Assembly (NCBI GenBank): GCA_022885665.1
Contig: JAGQDJ010000203.1
Location: forward strand, 1 to 64,000
From: Triops longicaudatus
Lineage: Eukaryota > Arthropoda > Branchiopoda > Notostraca > Triopsidae
Direction of reading: 5' to 3'
Length of the DNA: 64,000 bases
The notes beneath the pieces are model-generated. The model saw only the letters and a list, made by a program, of their open reading frames with translations, did not search any database and was not told the DNA's origin. Below are positions 34,954 to 46,523 of this stretch, in pieces. Both the position numbers and the translations under genes were made by a program. How positions within the stretch are numbered: position 1 is the first letter of the stretch; every line of letters begins with the position of its first letter.

Positions 34954-35688
34954 TTACTCGCAAGCTTTAACCAAAGCTTCGGCTACTTCAATGCTAATTT
35001 GGGCTTCGGCTTTGGCAATGTCCGAACCAGCAGAGGCTAAATCGCTCTGGGCCTTGGTCAGCAAATCCCTCGCAGCGCTCACGTCCAAAGTGTCGACGGG
35101 AACGGCTTCTTCGGCGAGGACTTGGACTGCGAAAATAAAGAGCTTCATTTAGCTACCTTGGCTTTACTTTCTTAACCTTACGCTACTTTTGCATTGTGCT
35201 TCACTAACTTTATATCTTTTCGAGGTTAGAATACTTCTTGAAGGGCCTTCATTAGCTAGTTTTGATGTATACTGAGAAGTTTTAGCTCTCTTCCTTTTAA
35301 AGGTGTGAAAATTACCTGAGGAGTCTTCGTTGATGGTGACAGTGCCGCTGGAAACAAAGAACTTCTTGGCAGAACCGTCTTGTTCGTAGACGGTGACGAC
35401 GCCAGGTTTCAAGACAGCGAGGGTTGGTACGTGTGCGGGGAGGATACCGAAGCTTCCGCTGAATGAGGGTACATCCACTTGTTTTACAGCAGCGTTATTG
35501 TACAACACCTGGATTACACCGATATTAGAGGACTTTTGTACCCTACGAAGTTGCTGTAAATGAAGTTGTACTTGAGTGGGAGCTGCAAAGGTGAAAGCCA
35601 TTTGATTGGCATCAGCGTAACCCCTTTTTTGAAGAGTTTGGGCTGCCGTGTTACGGAGCAAACGGGCGACAGATCGAGCGAAAACCAT
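34954..35688 (-). CDS. ATP5F1D: Mitochondrial ATP synthase subunit delta
   Basis: Central-stalk subunit of F1, linking gamma to the c-ring. Three exons: 35572-35688, 35316-35508, 34954-35126; 160 residues (human 168). The presequence MVFARSVARLLRNTAAQTLQKRGYA is rich in Arg and Ser with a typical cleavage context. The mature protein starts near MAFTFAAPTQ, runs into the beta-sandwich (VPSFSGSFGILPAHVPTLAVLKPGVV, FFVSSGTVTINEDSS) and ends in the C-terminal helical hairpin (ARDLLTKAQSDLAS, AEAQISIEVAEALVKA). The first intron, 35509-35571, is 63 nt, a multiple of three, without stops, so the unspliced frame is open; it was recognised because family members run APTQ directly into VxYNNAAVKQVDVP. 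Confidence 0.97.
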
Positions 35689-36570
35689 TTTCTATAATAC
35701 AAACCAAGTTAAAAATTAATGTAACCTTGAAAGATGTCGGCATAATGGAAGTGTCTGTCTAAAGCAAGCAGCAGTAAAGTCTCTTATAAATTGGAAATAA
35801 AGTTAGGAGGATATGATCTAAGCGTTAGAATGCAATATATTGATAGATATAGCGATTACTTAAGGGTTATTTAGCTGATTTACGTACAAATTTTGCGTAA
35901 ACACGGCAGACTTGTTAGTGGAGTTCACAAGGGAAGAGTGGGGCGCTGCTGTTGCGCCAAGGCAAAGCGCGCTGAAGTTCAAATCGGGAAAATTTCCAAA
36001 ATGGAAATAGGGAAACGTTGTATTGTTGTTCAAGAAATTCAGTCCAAGAGGTCAAATAAAGTCACTAAATAAAGTCAAAAACCCTGCTAGAGCCTTTATT
36101 TGTCTTAACGTCTTGTTTTAAATTTAAAATTTCGTGCTTTCATTGGCATTTTAAGGGTCTTTCGACGTATTCTTTCTGTCGCCTATTTTACTATTTCCAG
36201 CCGGTGAGAGTTAACTACTTATGAAATTAAGCTTGGAAGTAAACAAAATGCCTACAAAACAACTTTACCACTATTACATGCCTAAAATGTGGATCTTCCC
36301 ATTGAGATTTTTGAGCTTTTAGGCATTAAGGAACGCCCACCGACCGCCTCGTAGACGCCACCATTTACTAGAATTTCACCAAATATGCAAGGAGTGTTTT
36401 GCTAGCGGAAAAATGGAGCTTGTTTTCACGCTAGCCACGCGAAATTCAGGCCCACGACATTAAAGTGAATTTGGCTTTATAGTGTGAAAATTGTGTATTG
36501 TGTGTATCGACAAATAAAAACTCCATGATTTACAACAGTCCGTTAAATTTTTCAACAAATTAAAAGCCAA
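35689..36570. other. Intergenic between ATP5F1D promoter and CRAMP1 3' end
   Basis: Minus-strand poly(A) candidate for CRAMP1 (TTTATT 36095-36100). AT-rich, no gene seen. Confidence 0.5.
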
Positions 36571-39500
36571 CTACGAGTTATTTCCAGTCATGGTTGCAGC
36601 TAGGTCGGCAAACTTTGCGGTCAGATCAGCACTATTTTCAGACAAAAGCGACTGCAACTAAAGAAAAAGTTGTCAAACTTGTTTCGACATTTAATTTTAT
36701 TTTTCATTACGTCAGAAGGTAAGCGAATATCGTCATGCACTGCTACGGCAGTAGGATTTTTTGCCGGAGAGGCGAATGCGCCCAAGAAACTGCCGAAGGA
36801 AAAATCGTCCACCTATTGAAAAAATCAAACATATAAAAAATGAGGTACATGTACAATAACACAATAACAAATAAATAGATATCACGATATTTTGTAGAGG
36901 CTTAGAACCTTATTCTGTGCAATGAACAAAAGAGGACATACTGCTATAAGAAAATTAGACGAAATAAACTCTTTAGGTACTCATGGAATCAAAAAATATC
37001 TAAATAACTCGAAATCATTTATATGTAATAGCCTTATAAGTAAATCTGTAAAAAAAAATGTTTTAGTAAATACTTCATTGATCCATCCAGTCCTCTCTTC
37101 TGAGCCAGGGGCCAGTAACTTCATTGGTGACCGAAATAAGCCTAAAAACAGCAAAAATAAGCCAAACGAAAGACCCGTTACGAATAACGCTTAACGTACT
37201 GGCAAAACTCGAGTTTGAGTTCTCCAACTCCACATCCATGAAAGGCTTGACTTTGTCTTTTCTTCCCTGATCCGAAAGCGCCACATCATTCTTCACAGGA
37301 CTGGCTTCGCCTCGCGCTCTGGATCCATCGAACGTAAGCTCTTCTATCGTAAAACTCGGCTCAGCAGTAAGCTCGCTGACGCTAGGGTGGCTGCTGACAC
37401 TGTCCAATCCATTTTCGCCAGGACTGGCTGGCATAGGTACCAGCGGGGAATCCAAGTATTCAGGTACTAATGCAGAAGACGACGCACACGAAGTAGCAGC
37501 TTCGACTGCTGCAATAAAAGCACGGCCCACGGCCATGGAACTCGCCTCAGCGACAGCAATCGGAGGCAGAATCACAGTCGCAGGCGGAGTGGCTGGTCCG
37601 GCCACCATATTGGTGACGGCAGACGCCAAGGTGGCGGGCGTGCTACCCAAAGGCAACTTTCTCATAACAGCTAACGGATGATTCTTATTGCTCTTCGGGC
37701 GCAAAGGTACTAAGGAACGGGGTGAAGTATTCAACTTCTTTGTAGGACGCCCAGGTCGCTGAGTAAACTTCGGCAGCTGTTGCAAATAGAAACATCTTTA
37801 TTATGAAATAATATGAATAAACCACGTACGTTAAGTTGCTTGCGGTACTCTTCACTCGTAAGCGAAGGCGCAGGAGGAATTTTCCCTTTGGGTAAGATCG
37901 AAGGTAACAAGAAGTTATGCGCCTCGGGCTTAACCTAAAAAACACAGTTGATTAATAAACACTCCTTCACTGGATTCCTGGTAACTACACACCCTTACTA
38001 TTATATTACGCTCTAACTTATAACTAGACTGTTTTAACTAGTTTTTTTTTTTTTGTATTATGAGTTCGTTTTACGTTTCTATGTTAATCTACTTTAATGT
38101 TTGCTTTCACTTTCTCGAGTTCTGTTGATTTTTTTATAGCTAAGCTCACCGCCTGATTTCACTGATATAATGACTAAGTAGTCGTAAGATAAGATAAGTT
38201 ACGGTGTCAGGCAGAGACGCTTGAACTTCTGGTGCAGGGATGGAAATGCTGATGGTAAGACTCCGGGGCTCTTCTTCCGCAGCTTTCTTAGCCAACACAG
38301 GAGTTTTTGCCATCAAATTATTCGCCAAGGTGCTTAATTTAGACACGACGTCCGCCACGCTAAAATTGTCTGCAGTGTCTTTCTGGGGTGACGTTGTGCT
38401 AGTCTGTTGCTCTTGATTACGCTTCTCCCAACGGTAATTCAAGCACAGGCGCTCATTTACTCCAAACTTTGATGGAAATCCAACAAATTACGGAATAGTA
38501 CATTTCCAAGACATATGCACTCAAAACAGAATACCATTAAATAAAGTTCTCCGATATTGACAGCGCAAGCGTTTTCCAGCGTCCAGCCTTTGCGAATTTC
38601 CACGATTTTGTCTGGCGGATCAGGCGTTTTGCTCGGCTCGGCTGGGTCGCCAGTATCCGCTACGCTGAAACTGTCATTTAAATTCACATCTTCGGACAGC
38701 CTGGCGTCAGAGTCTTCCAGTTTCCAGTCCAAGCTCTTCCCACTTTCATCCCCCCCATCGGCTGACTTTCTGCCTGCGTTTCTCTCATTATTCGCAGTTT
38801 CAGCCGTCTCTTCGCTGATGGACAAGCTCCTGGTGTACTGATCCAGGCTAACTTTGACGTTAGTCAGGCTTTCTTTCGCTAGAGGCATCTTCACTAGCTT
38901 AATCTCAGCGTCCGGACGCGGCAAGAGTCGCAGTACTGGCAGTTTATTCTTCGACTCTTCGCTCGCGAGATCCATATTCACCTAACACATGGAAACCATT
39001 CATAGAAATGCTACACAACACGGTTTTCATGCGACTAAGCGTCAGTTACGACAAAAAGTAAACTTCATGTTGAAAAATATTACAGATTTCAAGTAGCAAG
39101 GCCGCCATTTATCCTGCAAATGCTTCAGCAAGCAGCCTAAACGTTTTTGCAACGGTAAATACAAGCGAACGCGCGGATTATGGGCCAACGACTGCACCCA
39201 GGCCCAATCTTGATTCGTTCCAGGCGTGATTTCCACTGTCACTGTACGTGGTAGTTTCTTTTTATCGGATGCTATTCCTCCTTCAACGAGAAAAACACAT
39301 CAAGTGCTTAAAATAAACCATCGCCATAGTAGAGACATAAAAAAAAGTTCGTCGAAAGCAAAGTAATAGCTGGAAGCGAAAACTTCTGAAAACGTAGAAA
39401 AACGCTGAGAAAAAATCAACAAGAATCTGAAGAATACCTTCAGCGGAGCATAAACTTTTCAGCGCGGGGCACGCGGGAGTCTTAAAGCGATAAGTTTTTC

Positions 39501-40185
39501 CTCGCATTCGCACTGCAGTTGTGCCTTGGTGGATTAGCTCGTTGAGTTTCACGCCACATTTCTCGTTAAAATCCGTCCCCAGCTTCTTTCTCATCTCTCC
39601 GTAGTTGATCAACGCGTAAAGTTCCTTGGCAACGCGCGTCATCCCTGTAAAACCAACGCAAAAGTAACTTGTAGACATTGCATGACATTCGGAATATGTG
39701 GAATTGGTTGGAATATCTGTACCTTCAGGGAAATGCAGGTATTTCGAAACTTTGTGCCAGGTGCGGTAATAAAAATGGCGAACTTGGTCTTTGTTCTTAG
39801 GTACGTTGTTCGTACACCCGCGTTTTTTCCCTTTGCCGACCAAATACGACTGAATCGCCTCGAAATCTTTGCCGTACTCGTTCAGAGCCTCAAACAGCGA
39901 CGTTATATCCTCGCCAGACCATTGTTCCCACGCTCGGCGTCGTTTTTCATCCGTTTCTTTCGATTCCGCGGGTCCGTCTTCCGACGCATCTTTCACCTCG
40001 ATTGGATTCGTCGGAGCGATATCGACCAAGTTCCCGTTGTCGAGCTTGATACGCTTGGCTGCCCGGAGTCTGAGATTCACTGGTTTGTTGCTGGTACTGG
40101 GCGCAGTCGAATCAACGATTTCTGTCCAATTGGCGGGAACTGGGGCTTCATTCTCCGAGGCTAGATCATCTGTCTTATCTCCCAT
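36571..40185 (-). CDS. CRAMP1: Cramped-like chromatin/transcription regulator (SANT domain)
   Basis: Nuclear protein; Drosophila Cramped acts with Polycomb-group genes and vertebrate CRAMP1 controls linker-histone gene expression. Ten exons: 39723-40185, 39438-39644, 39084-39280, 38535-38981, 38203-38466, 37830-37934, 37200-37776, 37074-37141, 36711-36812, 36571-36657; 838 residues, shorter than human (about 1270). The SANT domain is at about 84-155 (AWEQWSGEDITSLFEALNEY, KNKDQVRHFYYRTWHKVSKY). It is followed by ELYALINYGEMRKKLG, a conserved KLNELIHQGTTAVRMRGK block, WAWVQSLAHNPRVRL, a WTLENACAVNIGELYLMFG motif, and a C-terminus (SLLSENSADLTAKFADLAA) that matches the end of human CRAMP1. The long central exon is Pro/Ala/Ser-rich and likely disordered. 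A 5' UTR intron is plausible (donor at 40305, acceptor near 40230). Confidence 0.93.
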
Positions 40186-42533
40186 TATTCTACTCAACAA
40201 AAGAGCCTACTTCGAAGCTTAAAATATACCTGAAAGAAACAGCAAAGGAGAATTAACGATGTTCTCGTTTCCTAGCTAAAGTTCAACGCAATACAGAAAG
40301 CTTACCTTCCGTCGCCTTACGTCAGCTAAAATACAGGGAAAAAAGGATAATCAGGCAATCTAAACGTTCAATGAAACGTTTCTAAACAGAAAACCTCTAA
40401 AATATCGCGTTCCATTTATCAAACACAGGGAAAAAGTTCGTTAAGAAGCTACAAAACGTAAACACGCCAAATTGACAAGCGCCGCCTATAATATTACTAC
40501 GATACGTTCAGCAATATCGCCAAATTGTCCAGCAGATGGCATGCACTTAAGCATACCGGGAATTTTTACTATGTATCACTACTCCAGATGGCATTTAAAT
40601 ACAGTTTTGTTCATTGTACTATATACAGGTTGGTTCACTCTCGCGCGTAATGGTAGGGGAGCTCCCGAGCGCTAGCTCAATGACGTATCTCGGGATGTGC
40701 AGCAGAGCGCCGTTCTTAACCTTTCATATTCTATGTAATGTTTACTTGTTATGTAGTTTTTTTTTTCATTAGCTATTCCTTTAGATTTATTTTAACATCT
40801 AATTTCCAGAAAACTTACAAATAATTTTTTGGAATCGTTTCATGTTCAATGTTAAAAACAAATATGTATAAAGTGAAAGATGCATATGCATGTTTAAGTT
40901 GAAAAATAAAGGTAGAGTATCTAACATCTTTCGCCCCAGATATAAATATTTAAGCAGAGGGAATTCGTGGCAACTCAAATAATGGGCTTCCAGTCAAGCC
41001 ATATAAAAATATGAATTTCAAGATCAAATGCATTGGCATGTAAGTTCAGGTTCACTCGCGCCCGGATGTGAGAAGCCTGAAAATTAGCTACTAACTCAAT
41101 AACATAAATGCAGTGCTCTAACTGTAAAAGTGTTATCCTTTCATTATTGAAAGATAGTGAATGCCATACAACCTTGTAATTTTAATCGTATTTACCAAAC
41201 TTTACCACATTTATTTGTTTTTAATTAACATACGCTAATTTGCCAATTGCTTTTGTAATAGAGGTGTACTTGTTCATAATACTCATCCGAATAGGTGCAC
41301 ATGTACACCAGGACGCGTTTTCCTACCTTGTTTTATTTAATTATATTTTGGTAGGGCTGGGAATTTTTTCCACCTCATGAACGTGCTATTCAACCCGCAT
41401 ATCTGTTTGATATAGCGATTATGAATATTTTGCACTTCATGGATTTGAAGTAATACGAGTCTGGAAATAAAAATCAGTCATGGAATGTGCGAATCTTCTG
41501 TATTTTGTCCTTCAATACAGTGTTAAAAAAATGATTATGATGACCTTTTAGACGCATATCTAGGTATCACTAACAGTATTGCAATTTAGTTCAGATTCTT
41601 TATATTCAGCATTGTATTTCGGATTCCTCTGAGTGATGTGATGGAAGTGATGTGATGGAATGCAACTTCCAGCGAGCTTTCGGCTACACAATCGCGGCTA
41701 GTTAACAGCAATGCCAAGGAAATTCTCCACAAAAGTAGTTTATATAAAAAAAAACATGTAAGTTCTCGGCTTTGGATTATGGCCTCTAAGCCTCTTTAAT
41801 GAAGGCAGTACGTCTCATCAAGTTCGGAGTACGTGGCGGCTCTAATGTTGCGACAACTATAAATATTCTTAGCACAAACTCTTTTATTTGTTGATGGTAA
41901 AACGATTTAGACTCAAAGCATGTGAATAAGGAGTAAAAACGCTTCTTTAAGCCCAGAACAACCACATGTGTTCCAAGCGAAATACATTTTCCTCCATACT
42001 AACGCTTAAACCTTGCCAGCAATGAAGTACATATGAAGTTCAATAATGTCGGAATCGGACAAAAATATACGTATTTAGGAACGAAATAATACTAGAGCCA
42101 TAGTCTTCTTTGTTTTTGTTTACACCACTGATGCACATGTCGTCGAACAGTAGCACCCCAGGTGGCCATTTCTATAAGCTTCGACCAAAAAGACAACTGT
42201 TTTTGTCAGCCTTAAAGTAGGGCAGCAGGGCTCCTGTTAAGTGCTGCCTTTCCGGAAGCGAAAGTGTTGCGTATTCTGGGCAGAGTCTCAGGACGAGGTG
42301 TCTAGACTAAAACTGCATTTTATTGCCAGTTTCTATCCGTACCAAGTTTTCCTCCGCTAGAGGACGGATTTTGGCAGAAGTGCAGCAAATGCAATGTTGG
42401 CCTGACGTCTGTACTGACTCCGAACATAAACAAGTAGCTTTGATCAATGAAAAGAATCAGAACACGTGGCTTCAAAGCAACGATAAAATAATGTTTCTAA
42501 GTTAACGACGAAGCGTTCACTGCTGTTTTAACC
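40186..42533. other. Intergenic, 2.3 kb, between divergent CRAMP1 and TFIIIA
   Basis: Left edge is the CRAMP1 5' UTR and promoter. The remainder is AT-rich with no protein-coding signal. Short direct repetition of GATGTGATGGAA occurs near 41634-41657. I see no RNA gene. Confidence 0.5.
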
Positions 42534-44049
42534 ATGGCCGACACAGAACGGCTGCACCGTTGTCCAGTTGAAGGCTGTTTAGCATCTTTCAATCGGCCGT
42601 ACCGCTTGCAAGCCCACATATTTCTCCACGATGGACAAGTATTGTTCAAATGATCCCCAAAGGCTTCCTAACAACTTTTCCTATTATGCTTAGCGACCCT
42701 TCCAATGCACTCGTCCTGGATGTAGCAAAAGCTATACCAAAGCCACACACTTGAAACGACATGTGGATTCAACACATGTAAAAGTCAACCAGCTGATTTC
42801 AACAGTGGTAAAGTACGAAACGCGTCCTTACAGAGTATTTACATCATTCAAACCAGTTGAAGTCACGTCTTGTCGTAGGTGCACCATCGAAGGCTGTGAT
42901 AAGACGTTTTCAAGCGATTGGAACTTGAAGAAACATTTCAGACGGTTTCATGAAGAAACTTCGAAGATGTTCAGATGTACGGACTGTTGTGAATCTTTCA
43001 AGAAACACCAGCAACTCAAAATTCATATGTCTGAACATACAGGAGAAAAACCCTTTCCGTAATATTGAATACGTTGGTCGTAAAAAAAGAATGTTCAAAG
43101 TAATCTATCTATGCAGATGCACACACGATGGTTGCGACAAAGCTTTTCGACTTCCCAGTAAACTAAAAGCCCATATGAAGATCCACGCAGGCTATACTTG
43201 CGTTGTCGACAATTGCGGAATTAGTTTCCCCAATTGGTCCGCTTTGAGAAAGCACAAAGCCACCGCTCACCCTCGTAAGTCGATGAATCCGCGCAAAACC
43301 ACTTAGATTTCTCGAATGTTTAAAACGAATATGACCTTAGTATTATGTTCCCTTTAATTCCGTTAAATAAGGTTAACTAATATTTGCTAATTTTTTATAA
43401 GAAAATTGTATGCTTTTGCCCCATTTAATCTGTGTTTTGCCCCCCTAAAACATGTAGTGATTTTATATTCTCGTTTTAATTCTGTTTGTATTCACTTTTA
43501 GTGCATGTGTGCGCCACCTGCAACAGATCGTTTACTCGGAAGCAGTTCCTTATGGAGCATCTTTTCACGCACAGTTCTGAACGTGAGGTTTTCCATTGCC
43601 CAGAGGATAATTGCGATAGGTAAGTGACGTGTTTTATTTCAGTCGAATTGTATTCAATATTTTATTCGTTTCGTTTTTCTAAGGTGGTATTACAATAAAC
43701 GCAACTTAACTCAACATATCAGGTCTTACCACGAGAAAGAATCGTTTACCTGTCCGCGTGCAGGGTGTGGCCAAGTGATCCACTCGAAAGTACGCGAAAA
43801 AATACGAATGTCGGGTTAATAAGTGCTTAATATATTGTAATGTAGCGCCGGTTTCGTGAACACGTCAAGCGACATGATGTCGTTCCGCTTCCTACGGAGA
43901 GAAGAAAGCCAGCCAAAGTCCGGAAAGACAAAGGCGAAGCGAAGAAATGCATGGCAGCGAAATTGGCGGGGGTGGAACTTCCGGTGATGGAGCACAAACG
44001 CCTGATTGTCAACTCGAGTGAAGAAAATACCACGTTAAGAGGAACTTGA
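42534..44049 (+). CDS. GTF3A: Transcription factor IIIA, nine C2H2 zinc fingers
   Basis: Binds the 5S rRNA gene internal control region and 5S rRNA. Seven exons: 42534-42638, 42694-42812, 42879-43058, 43117-43274, 43502-43619, 43684-43789, 43846-44049; 329 residues (human 365). Nine fingers can be counted. Finger 4 has the unusual RCTDCCESFKKHQQLKIHM with close cysteines; KHQQLKIH is the TFIIIA finger-4 signature. Finger 5/6 junction HAGYTC also matches the HEGYVC of vertebrate TFIIIA. The C-terminal tail is Lys/Arg-rich. The linker between fingers 2 and 3 is the uncertain point: the 66-nt intron 42813-42878 is stop-free and in frame, and without it the linker reads THVKVNQLISTVVKC; if retained, 22 residues are added. 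AATAAA at 44085-44090. Confidence 0.92.
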
Positions 44050-44106
44050 TGACGCTTCGATTGTTACTAATGTATTTTTAACCAAATAAACGACAAAACC
44101 GTAGTA

Positions 44107-44705
44107 TTAGCTTTCTTTTTCGGCGGGTTTTGGCGCGGCGTCGATGTAAAATCGAATTTCGCCTTCCTTGTTCCGTTTCTGCAGCAGTCTTCCTTCGCCT
44201 TGTAAGGATGCTTCCAGTTTGAAATACAATTGCTCCTGAAATAAAAACGAATGGCTACCGTAATACTGCCATTTTAAACTACTTAAGGAAAAAGTAAATA
44301 AATTACGGCAAGCTCTGCATCGCCTTGTATGACTGTATTAACCCTGTGACCTTTTTTGAGCCACTTCTGGACGTTCTTGACCTTGGCTTCAAGATCGTGA
44401 GTTGCAATTTTTCCATTTAAGGTCAAACTCTTCGGATCTTTAGTTTCTTTAGTGTGGTGTTCATCTTTTCGGCGAATGTGCTCGCTTTTCTCATGTCTTG
44501 CTACGTCTGTTAGATTTGGCGTGCTTTTTTCTTTATTAGATTTGTGCCGTATTGTCATAATAGGAAGACTGGGTTGTAACTTTACGCCTAGAAAAGTCTT
44601 CGACGTTGGTTTAAGCTCGTAACCTACTTAAGTATCCTTACCAATGTGTCTGGTCGCAACAAAGAAAGACGATGCTAATCTTATTGACCTGGTCACGGCT
44701 TGCAT
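44107..44705 (-). CDS. MTIF3: Mitochondrial translation initiation factor 3-like, short form
   Basis: Expected to bind the mitochondrial small ribosomal subunit and promote initiation. Three exons: 44642-44705, 44307-44587, 44107-44235; 157 residues. The N-terminus MQAVTRSIRLASSFFVATRH looks like a mitochondrial presequence. The block KSLTLNGKIATHDLEAKVKN followed by VQKWLKKGHRVNTVIQGDAE corresponds to the linker and first strand of the IF3 C-terminal domain (human SLTSNIGQHDLDTKTKQIQQW). ELAEQLYFKLEASLQGEGRL continues the domain, and a charged tail ends PAEKES. No IF3 N-terminal domain is visible, so the protein is about 120 residues shorter than human MTIF3. The stop is only 57 nt from the TFIIIA stop on the other strand. 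Confidence 0.7.
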
Positions 44706-45100
44706 TCTAAAGGCTCCTTTTTGAGTTACCTTAATCCTGAAATGTAGCAAATATCTCCGTTACTCACAACTCCAATTTCTACTCCTTGGAGTTAATGTAT
44801 TATATTATTTATTTTACGGTCAACAGGGGGAAAAAAACAACCTACACACTAGTGAATGTCTTCCATAAATAACTTACGGAGTGTCATGCATTAATTGTTG
44901 TATTTTATCCTACCTAAACTCAATTAATGCTAAAAGAAGCCTTTTTGTCCAGTCTGTCTGGCCTCTGTTTTGATCCGTTCGTTCCTAAGCATGTCTATCC
45001 GAGTCATTTGTCGGCTATTCCCTAGGCTCCGCCCCTACGTGCATCGTAGGACGTTCTTTCGTTCATCACGGTCGTGCAAAAGGAAGGCCCGCGTTCATAG

Positions 45101-45125
45101 TGCACACGCTCCGGCGAGTGCGCAC
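45101..45125 (+). promoter_or_regulatory. Two metal-response elements
   Basis: TGCACAC at 45101-45107 and TGCGCAC at 45119-45125 both match the MRE core TGCRCNC bound by MTF-1. The second is nearly palindromic and also matches on the other strand. They sit 20-45 nt upstream of the TATA box of the metallothionein gene. Confidence 0.8.
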
Positions 45126-45145
45126 GGCACTACCCGGTCACACGG

Positions 45146-45152
45146 TATATAA
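45146..45152 (+). promoter_or_regulatory. TATA box of metallothionein gene
   Basis: TATATAA, 98 nt before the metallothionein ATG and 21 nt after the nearest metal-response element. Confidence 0.8.
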
Positions 45153-45250
45153 CCTCTTACCTTCGCCTCATCGAGTCATCGACAGCTCCAAACGAGCAGC
45201 TCTACCAAGAGATCTTCGTTACCAAGTAATTCCCAGAAAAACTTTCCAGA

Positions 45251-45569
45251 ATGCCGGACGTCTGTTGCGGAGGTAATATTCTCTTTGAAACCAACTTACG
45301 AAATATTGTAATAATTTATTTTCTCAGGTAACTGCAAATGCGGCGATAACTGCAAATGCGCTCCCGGCTCGAACGCTTGCACTTCGGCGAATAAAGGCGC
45401 TTGTTGCGGAGGTAAGTAACAGCCTAGCACTCTCTTTTGTGCAAAAGTACACCGTAAGGTCGGATGTACATCTGTTTGTATCGCTCGAATAGGAAGCGCA
45501 TGTAAATGTGGACCGAATTGCCAATGCGGAACCGCTTGCAACTGCAAAGAAAGCTGCCAATGTCCTTGA
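45251..45569 (+). CDS. Mt: Metallothionein
   Basis: Small cytosolic metal-binding protein for copper, zinc or cadmium. Three exons, 45251-45272, 45328-45411 and 45493-45569, give 60 residues with 17 cysteines in CC, CxC and CxxxC spacing (CCGGNCKCGDNCKC ... CKCGPNCQCGTACNC ... CQCP). Two Cys clusters are separated by the Cys-poor stretch APGSNACTSANKGA, suggesting two metal-thiolate domains. Both introns are phase 1 and fall directly after Cys-Cys-Gly-Gly, hinting at internal exon duplication. There are no aromatic residues or His. The TATA box and two MREs imply metal induction. Poly(A) signal AATAAA at 45647-45652. Number of bound metal ions cannot be read from sequence. Confidence 0.95.
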
Positions 45570-46523
45570 ACGCGAACTTCCTGTACTGTTCCAGTACAAC
45601 TACTCATTTTATCCTTTACACCTGTTCTGTCATATTTTCGTATACAAATAAATGATATAAACCCAGAAAACGACTCCAGAAGGTTTCATTGCCTTTCTTC
45701 ATAAACGCGTCGAGAGAAATATCGGCTATGGTTTCAAAACTGGCTAACAAATTTCCAGCTCTGTGTAGCGACACATCGGAATGAAAACTTCGCGGATTGT
45801 TCTTTAAGCTCTCGTGTTCAGTGAGTTTGAGAGTCCACGCTGTATTCACTTTGTAGTTTCGCTAGTTTCTTTTCACTGTCGAATAGCTTTTTCATGAACA
45901 CACTGTGTCAAAAGTTCTTGATATTATTTCTCTTCTTACGTAACGGGAGGTAGTGCGCTTGAAAAATCTTTGAACCATGGTTGTTTCCTTTTTGCTGTCT
46001 TCTTCGAGATTAAAAGTAACAATTTTTCACAGTGGCTTATATTTGCACCACTTTTTGAAAAGGTCAGTTTCTTAAATCTCAGCAAGGTGCCATTTTAAAT
46101 GTACCATAACTTCTACGTACTTTCCTTCATCTTCATTCATACACTATTTGAGCAAAAAGAAAAATGTAGCCGAGTTTTCTTCCACTTAGTTTTGTGCCGG
46201 GTGCCTCACACAAGTATCTCTGAAGAAAAATAGTACATAACTTCATACAAGAAAAGTATAGTAACATCACACAAGTAAGAAAAGACGATTTCAACAATAT
46301 TGTTTGTTTATTGCAAAGGGTCCAACTACAGAAAATGTATGGCAATGTAGCTCATTTTCTAAGTAGTAAATGTAGCTCATTAATATAAATGTAAAAAATG
46401 TAGCTCATTTTCTAAGTAGTAAAAAAGGTATCGTGGACGGAAATGGGTTGTGAAGAGGAATGTCAAAGGACATCTTTGATTCAGATTCTTGGAAATAAAA
46501 CAAAGAAGCTAAAGTTCTACGGT
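45570..46523. other. Intergenic with short direct repeats
   Basis: 3' UTR of the metallothionein gene at the left, and 3' UTR of the small membrane protein gene at the right (minus-strand TTTATT near 46305-46311). A 27-nt sequence with AATGTAGCTCATTTTC recurs at about 46344-46370 and 46397-46423, with a partial copy between. Confidence 0.6.
46344..46423. repeat. Tandem direct repeats, 27-nt unit
   Basis: The unit beginning AATGTAGCTCATTTTCTAAG appears in full at 46344-46370 and 46397-46423; a 13-nt partial copy (AATGTAGCTCATT) lies between at about 46369-46382. Confidence 0.85.

Larger units (their letters stand above)
44706..45250. other. Divergent promoter region between MTIF3-like and metallothionein genes
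   Basis: Contains the metallothionein core promoter and metal-response elements (listed separately) close to 45251. No gene seen. Confidence 0.6.

Noticed and set aside
37075..37199. Extension of the large CRAMP1 exon past 37200 to a stop
   Set aside because: A 58-nt intron (37142-37199) and a 68-nt exon restore similarity to the family C-terminus; the read-through frame does not.
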